Positions 8,698 to 17,361 of a stretch of DNA of 43,929 nucleotides are shown in pieces. Made by a program: the position numbers and the translations under genes. The DNA comes from Phaeobacter sp. (GTDB lineage Bacteria > Pseudomonadota > Alphaproteobacteria > Rhodobacterales > Rhodobacteraceae), in the NCBI RefSeq assembly GCF_022825805.1, contig NZ_JAJDWC010000098.1:1-43929 (forward strand), given 5' to 3'. Numbering within the stretch: the first letter of the stretch is position 1; every line of letters starts with the position of its first letter. Below the pieces are notes generated by a model. That model worked only from the letters and a program-made list of their open reading frames with translations, had not been told where the DNA came from and ran no database searches.

Positions 8698-8736
8698 AAC
8701 GCGTTGCGGCGAGTGTTTGGTCCGCCGCAAAGCGTT
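8698..8736 (+). terminator. Hairpin downstream of rlmE, probable terminator
   Basis: Arms 8698-8711 and 8723-8736 pair over 14 positions with one mismatch (inner eight pairs TTGCGGCG/CGCCGCAA, outer AACGC/GCGTT) around an 11-base loop. The following bases are only moderately T-rich, so it may end transcription weakly or protect the 3' end of the transcript. Confidence 0.55.
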
Positions 8737-8784
8737 CTTGCCGTTTACGTCTAACGAACTTGGCGCTGGAACCACGCGAGCTGG

Positions 8785-8985
8785 TTAGTGCCCTGCCCTC
8801 AGCGAACGCAGCGCCTGGGATTGTACGGCGATGATATCTTGCGCGGCGCCATCGGATTTGAGGCAGATGCGAACACCGTCGCTGGCACGAGCGGTGGACT
8901 GATGGCGCAGGCCAGACCGCAGTTTCTGTTTCACCACACCTGCCGCAGAGCCCGCCACGGATGTCAAAGATTTGCGGATGTCCAT
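8785..8985 (-). CDS. Small hypothetical protein
   Basis: A possible 66-residue protein, basic and largely helical, starting MDIRKSLTSVAGSAAGVVKQ. A GAGGGG ribosome binding site lies four bases before the ATG, and the reading frame fits the space between the rlmE hairpin and the channel gene. I do not recognise a family. There is no membrane segment or signal peptide. The channel gene, also on the minus strand, is upstream of it with about 150 bases between, so the two could share a transcript. It may be spurious: the evidence is the ribosome binding site and the otherwise empty interval. Confidence 0.45.
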   Translation of the reverse strand: MDIRKSLTSVAGSAAGVVKQKLRSGLRHQSTARASDGVRICLKSDGAAQDIIAVQSQALRSLRAGH

Positions 8986-9136
8986 GTGCCCCTCATATGC
9001 TGACGCCCGAGTTCTTTCGGGATGAGTTGTGTCTAGGGGTTGAGTGGGACAGCAAATTGGCGCGATTGTGGCAACGCTGCCTTATTGTTGAAGAATTGGA
9101 AACAATCGCCCGGAAAAATAAGAGCCAGCAACTGGT

Positions 9137-9580
9137 TCACTGATGCAGTCGGCGATCGTCGACCACAAAAATACCGCGCAATACCGCAACCAGAAACGCC
9201 GTACTGATACCGAAGGCAAACAGGCCGGTCACCGCCCCGAATGCAGCAAAGATCCGCAGCCCATCGCCGAGCACGACATCGCCGTAGCCAAGCGTGGTAT
9301 AGGTCACCAGCGAGAAATAGACCGCCGTGTTCCAATCCGGCATTGCCTGCGCAAAGATCAGCGCCGACGCCCAAACCCAGACCTGCGCGGTATGGGCCAA
9401 AACGACCAGCGCAATCGCAACGCCCATCACCACCACACCGCGCCAAATCCGCCAGGTCAGACGAAGCTGTTCCAACCGCCGTCGGGTCAAGGTGAAACAC
9501 AACAGCAGCAAGGCGGTTTCAAGCGCAAGACACAGACCAAGATAAAGGCTACCCCATAGCAATTGCTGCAACAGTGTCAT
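9137..9580 (-). CDS. Small potassium channel family protein (Ion_trans_2)
   Basis: This 147-residue inner-membrane protein has a canonical K+ channel pore. Hydrophobic segments lie at about 5-29, 47-64 and 108-133, with a pore helix ending in the selectivity filter TTLGYGDV (residues 95-102). There is no RCK/TrkA-N domain, so gating by a cytosolic ligand is not evident. Proteins of this size probably assemble as tetramers. The ATG at 9580 precedes MTLLQQLLWG and gives a normal length. Longer in-frame starts would run into the divergent promoter region and lack membrane-protein character. Ion selectivity is inferred from the filter only. Confidence 0.82.
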   Translation of the reverse strand: MTLLQQLLWGSLYLGLCLALETALLLLCFTLTRRRLEQLRLTWRIWRGVVVMGVAIALVVLAHTAQVWVWASALIFAQAMPDWNTAVYFSLVTYTTLGYGDVVLGDGLRIFAAFGAVTGLFAFGISTAFLVAVLRGIFVVDDRRLHQ

Positions 9581-9602
9581 ATGTAATCTTGCCTCGTTCA
9601 AA

Positions 9603-9652
9603 TCTGGCCCAGCCCGGCCCAATCTGGCCAAATTCAGCCCAACCCGCCGCCA
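9603..9652 (+). repeat. Degenerate 10-bp tandem repeat in the channel/ABC divergent promoter region
   Basis: Five consecutive ten-base blocks can be aligned: TCTGGCCCAG, CCCGGCCCAA, TCTGGCCAAA, TTCAGCCCAA and CCCGCCGCCA. The shared core is a pyrimidine-rich start, GGCC or GCCC and a purine end. The period is close to one DNA turn, so the blocks face the same side of the helix. The array lies just upstream of the channel gene. The rest of the intergenic region (9653-9850) holds the ATP-binding gene's AAAGGG ribosome binding site and nothing else I recognise. Confidence 0.4.
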
Positions 9653-9850
9653 CCTTACGTGGACATAACAACGGGATGCAATTCTCACGGAGAATTTTCC
9701 AGCTCTGTGCCCTTCCGGATCAGCCTGAGGTATGGGCCTGACATATTCGGGGCCTATATTGTTGGAAACATACGGGTTCTTTCGCATCCCAAAACTGGGG
9801 CACAAGACCCCTGCTCCATATGACCACACTCTGCCCAAAGGGTCCCCAAC

Positions 9851-10549
9851 ATGCTGGAATTCCAAGACGTCAGCAAATCCTACGCCTCGCCTGACGGCGC
9901 GGTGGAGGTGTTGAACAAGGTGACCTTGACCGTATCCGCCGGCACCAGCCTTGCGCTCACCGGCGACAGCGGTTCGGGCAAAAGTACATTGCTGCATCTT
10001 GGCGGCGCACTGGATCAGGCCGATTCCGGAGTTGTGCGTGTCGATGGACAGGATCTGACCGATTTGGATGATGCGGGGCGTTCCGCTTTGCGCCGAGATA
10101 AGGTCGCCCTTGTCTTCCAACAGTTCAACCTGATCCCCGCGTTGACGGTGGAACAGAACATCAACCTTCACGCCAGATTTGCCAATCGCGCAGATGCAGC
10201 ATGGTCCGCAGAGCTGGCCGAGCGGCTTGGCCTCGGTGCATTGACCAGACGGTTTCCCGAGCAGCTATCCGGCGGGCAACAGCAGAGGGTGGCCATCGCG
10301 CGTGCCCTGGCCTTGCGCCCCAAATTGCTATTAGCGGATGAGCCGACCGGAAATCTTGACGAGGAATCAAGCCGTTCTGTTATCGAATTGATGCAACAGC
10401 TCAGTGCAGAAACCGGTGCTGCCCTGCTGTTGGTAACCCATTCGCAGGACATTGCCAGCCAGATGGATCGTCAGTTGCACCTGTCTCGCGGGACGCTGCA
10501 CCCGGTTAGTGCGCGTGAAGACACCACACTGGCGGGCGCCGCAGAATGA
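9851..10549 (+). CDS. ABC transporter ATP-binding protein, LolD/MacB type (AttE-like)
   Basis: This 232-residue ATPase is of the MacB/LolD/FtsE group that works with FtsX-type permeases. Walker A is GDSGSGKST (residues 38-46). The signature is LSGGQQQRVAIARAL, Walker B LLLADEPTGNLD, and the switch histidine is in LVTHSQD. Such ATPases drive lipid, lipoprotein or peptide movement by mechanotransmission rather than substrate import. Its TGA overlaps the ATG of the permease gene by four bases, so the two are translationally coupled. With the permease and the lipocalin protein downstream it matches the layout of Agrobacterium attEFGH-type loci. The transported substrate is not known. Confidence 0.88.
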   Translation: MLEFQDVSKSYASPDGAVEVLNKVTLTVSAGTSLALTGDSGSGKSTLLHLGGALDQADSGVVRVDGQDLTDLDDAGRSALRRDKVALVFQQFNLIPALTVEQNINLHARFANRADAAWSAELAERLGLGALTRRFPEQLSGGQQQRVAIARALALRPKLLLADEPTGNLDEESSRSVIELMQQLSAETGAALLLVTHSQDIASQMDRQLHLSRGTLHPVSAREDTTLAGAAE

Positions 10550-12999
10550 TCTGGGCTGCCTTTGCAACGATCCTGTCCCACTGGCGGCGGCACAAACTGC
10601 AATTGGCCATGCTGGTTGTCGGCTTGGCACTGGCCACAGCTCTGTGGTCCGCCGTTCAGGCCATCAACGCCGAGGCGCGCGCCAGTTACGCAGAAGCCGC
10701 AGGACAGATCTCGCCTGATCGTCAGGATCGCCTTGTGGGGCCAGAGGGCCAGGTCACATTGGCCCAATACCAAACGCTGCGGCGGTCTGGCTGGCAAGTC
10801 ACCCCGGTTGTTGAAATGACACTGGGCACGGGCAATCGCCAGTTGGAACTTATCGGGATTGATGTGCTGTCAAACCCGCTGCTCGCCGATCTGATGGCGA
10901 CGCAGGACGATGCTGATGCGCCTCAAACAGGGGAACCGTCAACCGCCCAACCCCCGACGCCCGCGGATCTACTGCTTGCACCGGGCAGGATGTTTGCCCA
11001 TCCCGAAACACAGTTTCCGACAGCGCCAGCGGGTCAGTCCTGGCCCCCCATTATAAGATCAGAGCAGGTACCTCGCGGACTGGGGCTGGCCGATCTCTCG
11101 ACTGTGGTCGCAATGGCAGGAACCCCCGACCGTTTCAGCCATCTTGTGCTGCTGCCCAATCAGCCAAAGGGGGTTCCGCCCTTGGCCGAAATCACCCCTG
11201 AACTGCGCCGCCAAACAGCCGCCAGCGGGGCCGATACAGCGCAGCTGACCGAGAGTTTTCACCTCAACCTTACAGCCTTCGGTCTTTTGTCCTTTGCGGT
11301 TGGCCTATTCATTGTGCAAGGCACAGTGGCTCTGGGGATCGAGCAGCGCCGCGGGTTGTTCCGCACGCTCCGCAGTTTAGGAATTCCACTCAAAACGCTG
11401 ATTACCATTATCTTTCTGGAGCTTTTTGCGATCACATTGCTGGCTGCGTCGCTTGGTCTGGTGCTTGGCTTTGTCCTCGCGGGGCTGCTGTTGCCCGGTG
11501 TCAGCGCCACGCTGTCCGGGCTCTATGGGGCCCGAGTTGATGGAAGTCTTACCCTCCAATGGCATTGGGTCCTGTCCGGGCTGGCCATGGCAGTCGGCGG
11601 CATGATCCTCGCAGGCGCGCAAAGCTGCCTCAGCATCGCAAAACTGCCGATCATGGCGCCACCGGCAGCGGCCGCGCGCGGGCAACAAGCCTGCCGCAAC
11701 CACCGACGCACAGCCGCTGTTGGCGCCCTGCTCCTGTTGGGCAGCGGCATCCTGCCCGTTGCATTCGATGGGCTGTTGGCGGGTTTTGTGTTTGTGGGCG
11801 CATTGATGATTGGTGCTGCACTTCTACTGCCCTGGGCACTATCGCACCTCTTGCGATTTGGAACGCAGACCGCCCGTGGGCCGCTTGCCCAATGGCTTTG
11901 GGCCGATATGCGGGCCCAACTGCCTGGATTGTCGCTGGCTTTGATGGCGCTGCTTTTGGCGCTGGCGACAAATATTGGCGTTGGAACAATGGTTTCCAGC
12001 TTCAGGCTCACCTTTGTGGGTTGGCTTGATCAACGGCTGGCGTCAGAGATGTATCTGACCATTCCCGCGCGCGAGGACCCCGCTGCCATCACCGATTGGC
12101 TCACTGAAAATGATGTTCGGGTGCTGCCCATCCGGCACAGCGACGAACGCTACGAAGGGCTGCCGTTGGAAGTCTACGGCGTCGCCGATGATCCGACCTA
12201 CCGCCTGAACTGGCCGCTATTGGATGCGCTTCCTTCTGTTTGGGACAAGATTGCAGCTGGTGACGGGATCCTGATCAATGAACAGTTTGCCCGCCGCGAA
12301 AATCTGAGCCCTGGGGATCAACTCCGCATCGCAAGCGATTGGGAAGCCGAGGTATTGGGCATCTATTCCGACTATGGGAACCCGCATCTCCAGGCAATCG
12401 CAGGGCTCGATCTTGTGGTGGCCAAGCGCCCATCCATCAGCAACCGGCGCTTTGGCCTGCGCATGGACGAGACCCAAATCGCGCCTGTGCGCCAGCAACT
12501 GCAGGACCGTTTCGATCTGCCCGCAACTGCGTTCATCAACCAATCCGCGCTTAAGGCCCAGTCGCTACAGATTTTTGACCGCACATTCGTAGTGACTGCC
12601 GCGCTGAACCTGCTGACACTGGGCGTCGCAGGGTTTGCCATTCTGACCAGCCTGCTCACCCTTTGGAACCAGCGATTGCCACAGCTTGCGCCGATTTGGG
12701 CAATGGGGATCACGCGGCGCCAACTTGCCTGGTGTGAGATCCTGCGCAGCGTGCTCCTGGCCGCGCTGACGGCGGTTCTGGCACTGCCCTTGGGGCTGGC
12801 TTTGGGCTGGGCGCTGCTGGCTGTGGTCAATGTCGAAGCATTCGGCTGGCGATTGCCAATGGCGCTGTTCCCGCTGGATTGGTTGCGTCTCTTGGCGCTG
12901 GCGTTGCTGGCCGCTGCCATCGCTGCGGCATTGCCTGCACGAAAACTCTCTCGCCTCCATCCTGCTGACTTACAACGGGTATTTTCCAATGAACGCTAG
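10546..12999 (+). CDS. Large FtsX-type ABC transporter permease (AttF/AttG-like)
   Basis: This 817-residue inner-membrane protein contains two FtsX-like halves. There is an N-terminal membrane segment at about 18-40, then a periplasmic domain rich in Pro and Thr. A three-helix cluster follows around 240-370, with the cytoplasmic loop EQRRGLFRTLRSLGIPLKT that meets the ATPase. Two to three further helices lie near 390-500, then a second periplasmic domain, and a final cluster from about 680 with the matching loop LAPIWAMGITRRQLAW. The duplicated architecture resembles LolC/E fused head to tail. It overlaps the ATPase gene by four bases and the lipocalin gene by eleven. Role inferred: extraction or movement of a lipid-like substrate. 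Confidence 0.86.
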   Translation: MIWAAFATILSHWRRHKLQLAMLVVGLALATALWSAVQAINAEARASYAEAAGQISPDRQDRLVGPEGQVTLAQYQTLRRSGWQVTPVVEMTLGTGNRQLELIGIDVLSNPLLADLMATQDDADAPQTGEPSTAQPPTPADLLLAPGRMFAHPETQFPTAPAGQSWPPIIRSEQVPRGLGLADLSTVVAMAGTPDRFSHLVLLPNQPKGVPPLAEITPELRRQTAASGADTAQLTESFHLNLTAFGLLSFAVGLFIVQGTVALGIEQRRGLFRTLRSLGIPLKTLITIIFLELFAITLLAASLGLVLGFVLAGLLLPGVSATLSGLYGARVDGSLTLQWHWVLSGLAMAVGGMILAGAQSCLSIAKLPIMAPPAAAARGQQACRNHRRTAAVGALLLLGSGILPVAFDGLLAGFVFVGALMIGAALLLPWALSHLLRFGTQTARGPLAQWLWADMRAQLPGLSLALMALLLALATNIGVGTMVSSFRLTFVGWLDQRLASEMYLTIPAREDPAAITDWLTENDVRVLPIRHSDERYEGLPLEVYGVADDPTYRLNWPLLDALPSVWDKIAAGDGILINEQFARRENLSPGDQLRIASDWEAEVLGIYSDYGNPHLQAIAGLDLVVAKRPSISNRRFGLRMDETQIAPVRQQLQDRFDLPATAFINQSALKAQSLQIFDRTFVVTAALNLLTLGVAGFAILTSLLTLWNQRLPQLAPIWAMGITRRQLAWCEILRSVLLAALTAVLALPLGLALGWALLAVVNVEAFGWRLPMALFPLDWLRLLALALLAAAIAAALPARKLSRLHPADLQRVFSNER

Positions 13000-14065
13000 T
13001 TCAATCTGCAACCTGTTTTGGGCAGGCCTATTGGCAATTGGGGTCTGTGGCGGCGCTAATGCGCAGGGCTACGCCGGGTTGGGCACCACGGCCGAGGGGT
13101 TTGCTGTGCCGCAGCCAAACACTCCGCTCCGCTTTCCTCAGGATCACGCGGCACATCCAGAATACCGCATTGAGTGGTGGTATCTCACCGCCAATCTGAC
13201 AGGTGTGGATGGCCAGGATTACGGCATTCAATGGACGCTGTTTCGTTCGGCACTCAGACCCGGATCACAAGATCAGGAAAACGATGCAAATATCTGGTCC
13301 AACTCGCAGATTTGGATGGGGCACGCAGGGCTGACCACCGCGGAGGCGCATTACTTCGACGAGCGTTTGTCGCGCGGCGGTCTTGGTATCGCGGGCGTTG
13401 AGGCCGCGCCGTTTCGAGCCTTTATCGATGACTGGCATATGACCGGAACGAGCGAAGAGATTGACCAGATCCAGCTGTTTGCCAGGGGGGACGCGTTTGC
13501 CTACGATCTGTCGCTCATCGCTGATGGGCCCTTGGTTCTGCAGGGCAACCAGGGCTATTCGGTGAAGTCCGCACAGGGACAGGCCAGCTATTATTATTCC
13601 CAACCGCACTACAGGATCCGTGGCACCCTGCAATTGCCGGAAGGACCGGTTGAGGTGACAGGCGATGGCTGGCTCGATCGCGAATGGTCAAGTCAACCCC
13701 TGGCCGAGGATCAAAGCGGCTGGGATTGGTTTTCCCTACGCTTTGACGATGGCACCAAGATGATGGGATTTCAGTTGCGCGGGACCGACATCTTCACGTC
13801 AGGCACCTGGATTGCGGCAGACGGCAGCGCCACGCCGCTGGAACCCGGGGTGCTGACAACAACTGCACTGTCGACCACGCAGGTAGAAGGACGAGACGTG
13901 CCGACGCGGTGGCGTTTGCAACTGCCTGAACGGGATCTGGATATCACAGTCGAAGCCATGAACGCCAACGCCTGGATGGGCGCATCATTTCCCTATTGGG
14001 AAGGCCCCGTCCGTGTCAGCGGCAGTGCAACGGGCATCGGGTATCTGGAGATGACCGGGTATTAA
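12989..14065 (+). CDS. Secreted lipocalin-like (CrtC/AttH family) protein
   Basis: This 358-residue exported protein belongs to the family of carotenoid 1,2-hydratase CrtC and AttH (PF07143-type). Residues 1-26 form a Sec signal peptide ending in GANAQ. Family motifs are HPEYRIEWWYLTANL, a QWTLFR strand, the central DGWLDREWSSQ, then GWDWFSLRFDDG, and a late GTWIAADGS. The fold is two fused lipocalin-like barrels that bind hydrophobic molecules. Hydratase activity is known only for CrtC, and no carotenoid genes are nearby. The ATG at 12989 lies inside the permease gene, giving an 11-base overlap and coupled translation. It probably hands a lipid-like ligand to or from the ABC complex (inference). 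Confidence 0.85.
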   Translation: MNASSICNLFWAGLLAIGVCGGANAQGYAGLGTTAEGFAVPQPNTPLRFPQDHAAHPEYRIEWWYLTANLTGVDGQDYGIQWTLFRSALRPGSQDQENDANIWSNSQIWMGHAGLTTAEAHYFDERLSRGGLGIAGVEAAPFRAFIDDWHMTGTSEEIDQIQLFARGDAFAYDLSLIADGPLVLQGNQGYSVKSAQGQASYYYSQPHYRIRGTLQLPEGPVEVTGDGWLDREWSSQPLAEDQSGWDWFSLRFDDGTKMMGFQLRGTDIFTSGTWIAADGSATPLEPGVLTTTALSTTQVEGRDVPTRWRLQLPERDLDITVEAMNANAWMGASFPYWEGPVRVSGSATGIGYLEMTGY

Positions 14066-14108
14066 ACGGCGACAGGCGCGCGCTGCGGACACTGGTGTAC
14101 CCCACATG

Positions 14109-14137
14109 AAAAAGGCGCCCCATTGGGACGCCTTTGA
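14109..14137. terminator. Intrinsic terminator between the lipocalin operon and the TRAP operon
   Basis: Arms AAAGGCG (14111-14117) and CGCCTTT (14129-14135), extended inward by CCC/GGG with one mismatch, form a hairpin with A and T runs at the two ends. It can end transcripts from both convergent operons. Confidence 0.75.
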
Positions 14138-14189
14138 TGTTGTTGGCCTTCGATGTTGGCCACCTTGCTGATTTGGCCTTCGGCTTATC

Positions 14190-14621
14190 TCAGCGGACGA
14201 CATACACCGAACAAGACGAATGCCGGATCACACGGGCCGCGTTGGGACCCAGCAGATAATCCCGCAACTCCGGTTTATAGGCGCCGATCACGATCAGATC
14301 GCTGCCTGCCTTTTCCGCGACTTGCAGGATTTCCTGATAGGCTTTGCCGGTTGCCACCAGATGCCGGATCTTGGCGTTTCGATCAGCGCCAAGGATCTCT
14401 TCGCAGAGCGATTCGAGCTGCGCTGTCGCCTCTTTGACGGCACGTTCGTGATGGTGCTCCTCAAAGAAACCGGACACCCAGCTCTCCCCGAAATCGGGGA
14501 GAACATTCACCACATCCAGTTGAGCCTGATCCAGATCAGCCTGACGTGCAGCCTCCTCCAGGACTTTGCGATCCATGGAATCGCCGCTCAACTCCAAAGC
14601 ACAGAGAACAGATTTGTTCAT
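14190..14621 (-). CDS. Universal stress protein, UspA family, coupled to the TRAP transporter
   Basis: This 143-residue single Usp domain starts MNKSVLCALELSGDS and ends HSSCSVYVVR, both typical of the family. The ATP-binding stretch G2xG9xG(S/T) is only partly kept: GAYKPELRDYLLGPNAARV has Lys where the second Gly is expected and Pro where Ser/Thr is expected. Nucleotide binding may therefore be altered. Its ATG overlaps the TGA of the TRAP permease gene by four bases, so the two are made together. In Halomonas the Usp protein TeaD sits in the same way with TeaABC and regulates ectoine uptake, and a similar regulatory role is inferred here. Confidence 0.85.
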   Translation of the reverse strand: MNKSVLCALELSGDSMDRKVLEEAARQADLDQAQLDVVNVLPDFGESWVSGFFEEHHHERAVKEATAQLESLCEEILGADRNAKIRHLVATGKAYQEILQVAEKAGSDLIVIGAYKPELRDYLLGPNAARVIRHSSCSVYVVR

Positions 14622-17224
14622 ACCAGACCCTCCTGACGATTGGCACGAGACCGCTGCATCAGTGCGATGAGCCCCAAGAGCAACAAGGCCGGGATGAAGA
14701 TCAGCTCTTTGGGCAACTGATCGGACGGCACAGCGACCGCAGCCAAGGTTACAGGCTCATCCAGGTAGAAATCAAACCCGTCCATCATCGGCTGTGCTGG
14801 TGTGCCAAACAGGGGCTCCTCCAGCTTGACGACCCCGTCTTCTTCCAGCGTCAGCAGGCCAAACTGATCTAGTGCCGACTGGCCGCCTTCGGCCCCAACG
14901 GTCAGAACCAATGTGGTTTCCGTCATCTCACCCGTGTCGAAATCCGGGCCCGCCACCGTCAGCCGGACATTTGTGCCTTCGGGCACTGTGTCCAACGCGG
15001 TCGCCAGCTGCGCGGGTGCAACCGCTGTGAACGGCGGCTGGATCTGATCCATGAAGAACCCCGGACGGAAAATCGCAAAGGCAATCGCCACCAGTGCCAC
15101 GCTTTCGTAAATGCGGCTGCGGGTGATGAAATACCCCATGGTTCCGGCTGTAAACACCAGGATCGCTATTGTGGCTGTGATCGCAACCAACACCCCTTGC
15201 GTCCAGGTCACATCAATCAACAAGAGGTCCGTGTTGAAGATGAACACAAACGGCAAGGCCACCGTACGCAGGCTGTAGAAGAACGCCGTGAACCCAGTGC
15301 GGATTGCATCGCCCCCAGACACGGCCGCAGCAGCAAAACTTGCCAGACCAACTGGCGGGGTCACATCCGCCATGATGCCAAAGTAGAAGACGAACAGGTG
15401 CACCGCGATCAGCGGCACAATCAGCCCCGATTGCGCGCCCAGTTCAACCACCACGCCGGCCATCAGCGAGCTGACCACGATGTAGTTGGCTGTGGTCGGC
15501 AAACCCATCCCCAGGATCAGGGAGAGGATCCCCACCATGACCAGCATCAGGATCAGATTGCCGCCGGACAGGAACTCAACCAGATCCGCCATCACCTGCC
15601 CCACGCCCGTCAAGGTCACGGTGCCCACGATCACGCCTGCCGTTGCGGTGGCCAGCGCGATACCGATCATGTTGCGCGCGCCATCAACCATACCATGCCA
15701 AAGATCGTTGAGACCGTCGATCACGCTATGGGCCAGATTGCTTTGGCCGCGGAACAGCGCTTTCAGCGGACGTTGTGTCACCAGGATGATGAACAGCAGC
15801 GCGGTCGCCCAGAAGGCGGACAGACCAGGCGACTTCTGCTCGATCATCAGGAAATAAACCAACACAACAATCGGCAGCAGATAGTGCAGGCCGGCTTTGT
15901 AGATCTCGGAAATCTCAGGCAGCTCGACCTCTTTGGCGTTGGGGTCATCAGGTTCCAGATCCGGCACCTGCGACGCCAGATAGACCAGCCCGATATACAC
16001 CAGCGCCACCAGAACGGTGATGATCAAACCAGACGCGCTCGGCGCGACGGTTTCGATGGCATCAACTGGGAACTGGGTGCCGTAGCAGAGCCCAGCGAAA
16101 ACCAGAAAGAAGCTCAGCATACCAAGCGCGGTGCGCATCAGGTTGACTTCGCGGTTGCCAAGCGTCGGCATGTTCCGCTTCACCGCTTCCAGATGCACGA
16201 TGTAAATCAGCGCGATGTAGGAAATCGCCGCAGGCAGGAACGCGTGGGTGATCACCTCCACGTAAGAGATGCCCACATATTCCACCATCAGGAAGGCCGC
16301 AGCGCCCATCACCGGTGGCATGATCTGCCCGTTCACGGAAGAGGCAACCTCAACAGAGCCCGCTTGCTCCGAGCTGAAGCCTACGCGTTTCATCAATGGA
16401 ATGGTGAAGGTACCTGTGGTGACAACATTGGCGATGGACGAGCCGGAAATCAAACCGGTGGCGGCAGATCCCACAACGGCTGCTTTGGCCGGACCGCCAC
16501 GCAGGTGGCCCAGGGCCCCGAACGCCATTTTGATGAAGTAGTTGCCAGCGCCCGCCTTATCCAGAAGCGCGCCAAACAGAACGAAGAGGAAAACAAACTT
16601 TGTCGAAACGCCAAGGGCGATGCCAAACACCCCTTCGGAGGTGATCCACATCTGTTCCATCGCGCGTTCGACCGATGCGTCCTTCCAGCGGATCACGTCA
16701 GGGACAAACTCTGACGAACCATAAAAGACGTAGAGCAGGAAAATCGACGCCACAATCGCCATGGCCGGGCCAAGTGCGCGGCGCGCACCCTCGAACAACA
16801 ACACCAGGCCGATCGCGGCAAAGACGGTGTCTGTCTCGTCGCCCTTACCGCCGGCATTCACGATTTTTTCGTAGAAAATATACCCGTAAAGCGCGGTGAA
16901 CGTGCCCAAGAGCGCGAGGATCCAATCCTGCACCGGGATGCGGTCCGTTGGGCTTGATTTCAGCGCCGGATAGGCGGCGTAGGCCAGAAAAATAGCAAAG
17001 GCCAGATGGATCTGACGCGAGTTGTTGACGACGCTGCCCGGCAGCACGACATTTGCAATCGGCGATGCTAGCAGGACCTGAAAGATGGACCAGATGCAGG
17101 CGACAATGGCCAGAAACAGGCCGACACTGCCAACCGGATTGCGGGCCCCGGAGTCTGACGAGGCAACCAGAGCCTGCAGCTCTTCCTCTGTCAGCGGCCG
17201 ATTGCCCTGAGTATCACTTTTCAT
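14618..17224 (-). CDS. TRAP transporter fused permease, 4TM/12TM, with C-terminal DUF3394 domain
   Basis: This 868-residue fusion of the small (DctQ) and large (DctM) TRAP membrane subunits is as found in TAXI-type systems. TRAP transporters are sodium-driven importers that rely on a periplasmic receptor. The DctM part shows the hallmark GSAATGLISGSSIANVVTTG near residue 260, the FTIPLMKRVGFS loop and the QIMPPVMGAAAFLM stretch, plus the repeated GLPTTANYIV and ADVTPPVGLASFAAAAV in the second half. The last 180 residues form an extracytoplasmic segment and a final helix typical of DUF3394. The ATG at 17224 has an AGGGG ribosome binding site. A longer in-frame start would run into the intergenic hairpin. 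Substrate unknown, probably an organic acid. Confidence 0.9.
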   Translation of the reverse strand: MKSDTQGNRPLTEEELQALVASSDSGARNPVGSVGLFLAIVACIWSIFQVLLASPIANVVLPGSVVNNSRQIHLAFAIFLAYAAYPALKSSPTDRIPVQDWILALLGTFTALYGYIFYEKIVNAGGKGDETDTVFAAIGLVLLFEGARRALGPAMAIVASIFLLYVFYGSSEFVPDVIRWKDASVERAMEQMWITSEGVFGIALGVSTKFVFLFVLFGALLDKAGAGNYFIKMAFGALGHLRGGPAKAAVVGSAATGLISGSSIANVVTTGTFTIPLMKRVGFSSEQAGSVEVASSVNGQIMPPVMGAAAFLMVEYVGISYVEVITHAFLPAAISYIALIYIVHLEAVKRNMPTLGNREVNLMRTALGMLSFFLVFAGLCYGTQFPVDAIETVAPSASGLIITVLVALVYIGLVYLASQVPDLEPDDPNAKEVELPEISEIYKAGLHYLLPIVVLVYFLMIEQKSPGLSAFWATALLFIILVTQRPLKALFRGQSNLAHSVIDGLNDLWHGMVDGARNMIGIALATATAGVIVGTVTLTGVGQVMADLVEFLSGGNLILMLVMVGILSLILGMGLPTTANYIVVSSLMAGVVVELGAQSGLIVPLIAVHLFVFYFGIMADVTPPVGLASFAAAAVSGGDAIRTGFTAFFYSLRTVALPFVFIFNTDLLLIDVTWTQGVLVAITATIAILVFTAGTMGYFITRSRIYESVALVAIAFAIFRPGFFMDQIQPPFTAVAPAQLATALDTVPEGTNVRLTVAGPDFDTGEMTETTLVLTVGAEGGQSALDQFGLLTLEEDGVVKLEEPLFGTPAQPMMDGFDFYLDEPVTLAAVAVPSDQLPKELIFIPALLLLGLIALMQRSRANRQEGLV

Positions 17225-17322
17225 GGTGTTTTCCCCTCGAAAGCCCGTGCAGCCACAATTGGACACAGCTTTACCGTTTATTGGCACCTGGATCGGCGGA
17301 GGCGAGGATCGCAGGTGCAAAA

Positions 17323-17342
17323 CGGGGCGCCGCAGCGCCCCG
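17323..17342 (-). terminator. Intercistronic hairpin between TAXI receptor and TRAP permease genes
   Basis: A perfect eight-pair GC stem (CGGGGCGC/GCGCCCCG) with a four-base loop, followed on the minus strand by four T and then mixed sequence. It lies 20 bases after the receptor stop and about 100 bases before the permease ATG. It is likely a partial terminator or an mRNA 3'-end protector that keeps receptor transcript more abundant than permease transcript. Confidence 0.65.
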
Positions 17343-17361
17343 CTCGATCAGATGGCTCGAC

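Noticed and set aside
12989-14065. Carotenoid biosynthesis (CrtC hydratase) as the role of the lipocalin gene
   Set aside because: No other carotenoid genes are present, and the gene overlaps an ABC permease gene. The family match supports the fold, not the reaction.
15197-16714. 505-codon plus-strand open frame opposite the TRAP permease
   Set aside because: The predicted protein is rich in His, Gln and Arg with no domain. It mirrors the hydrophobic codons of the real membrane protein on the other strand.
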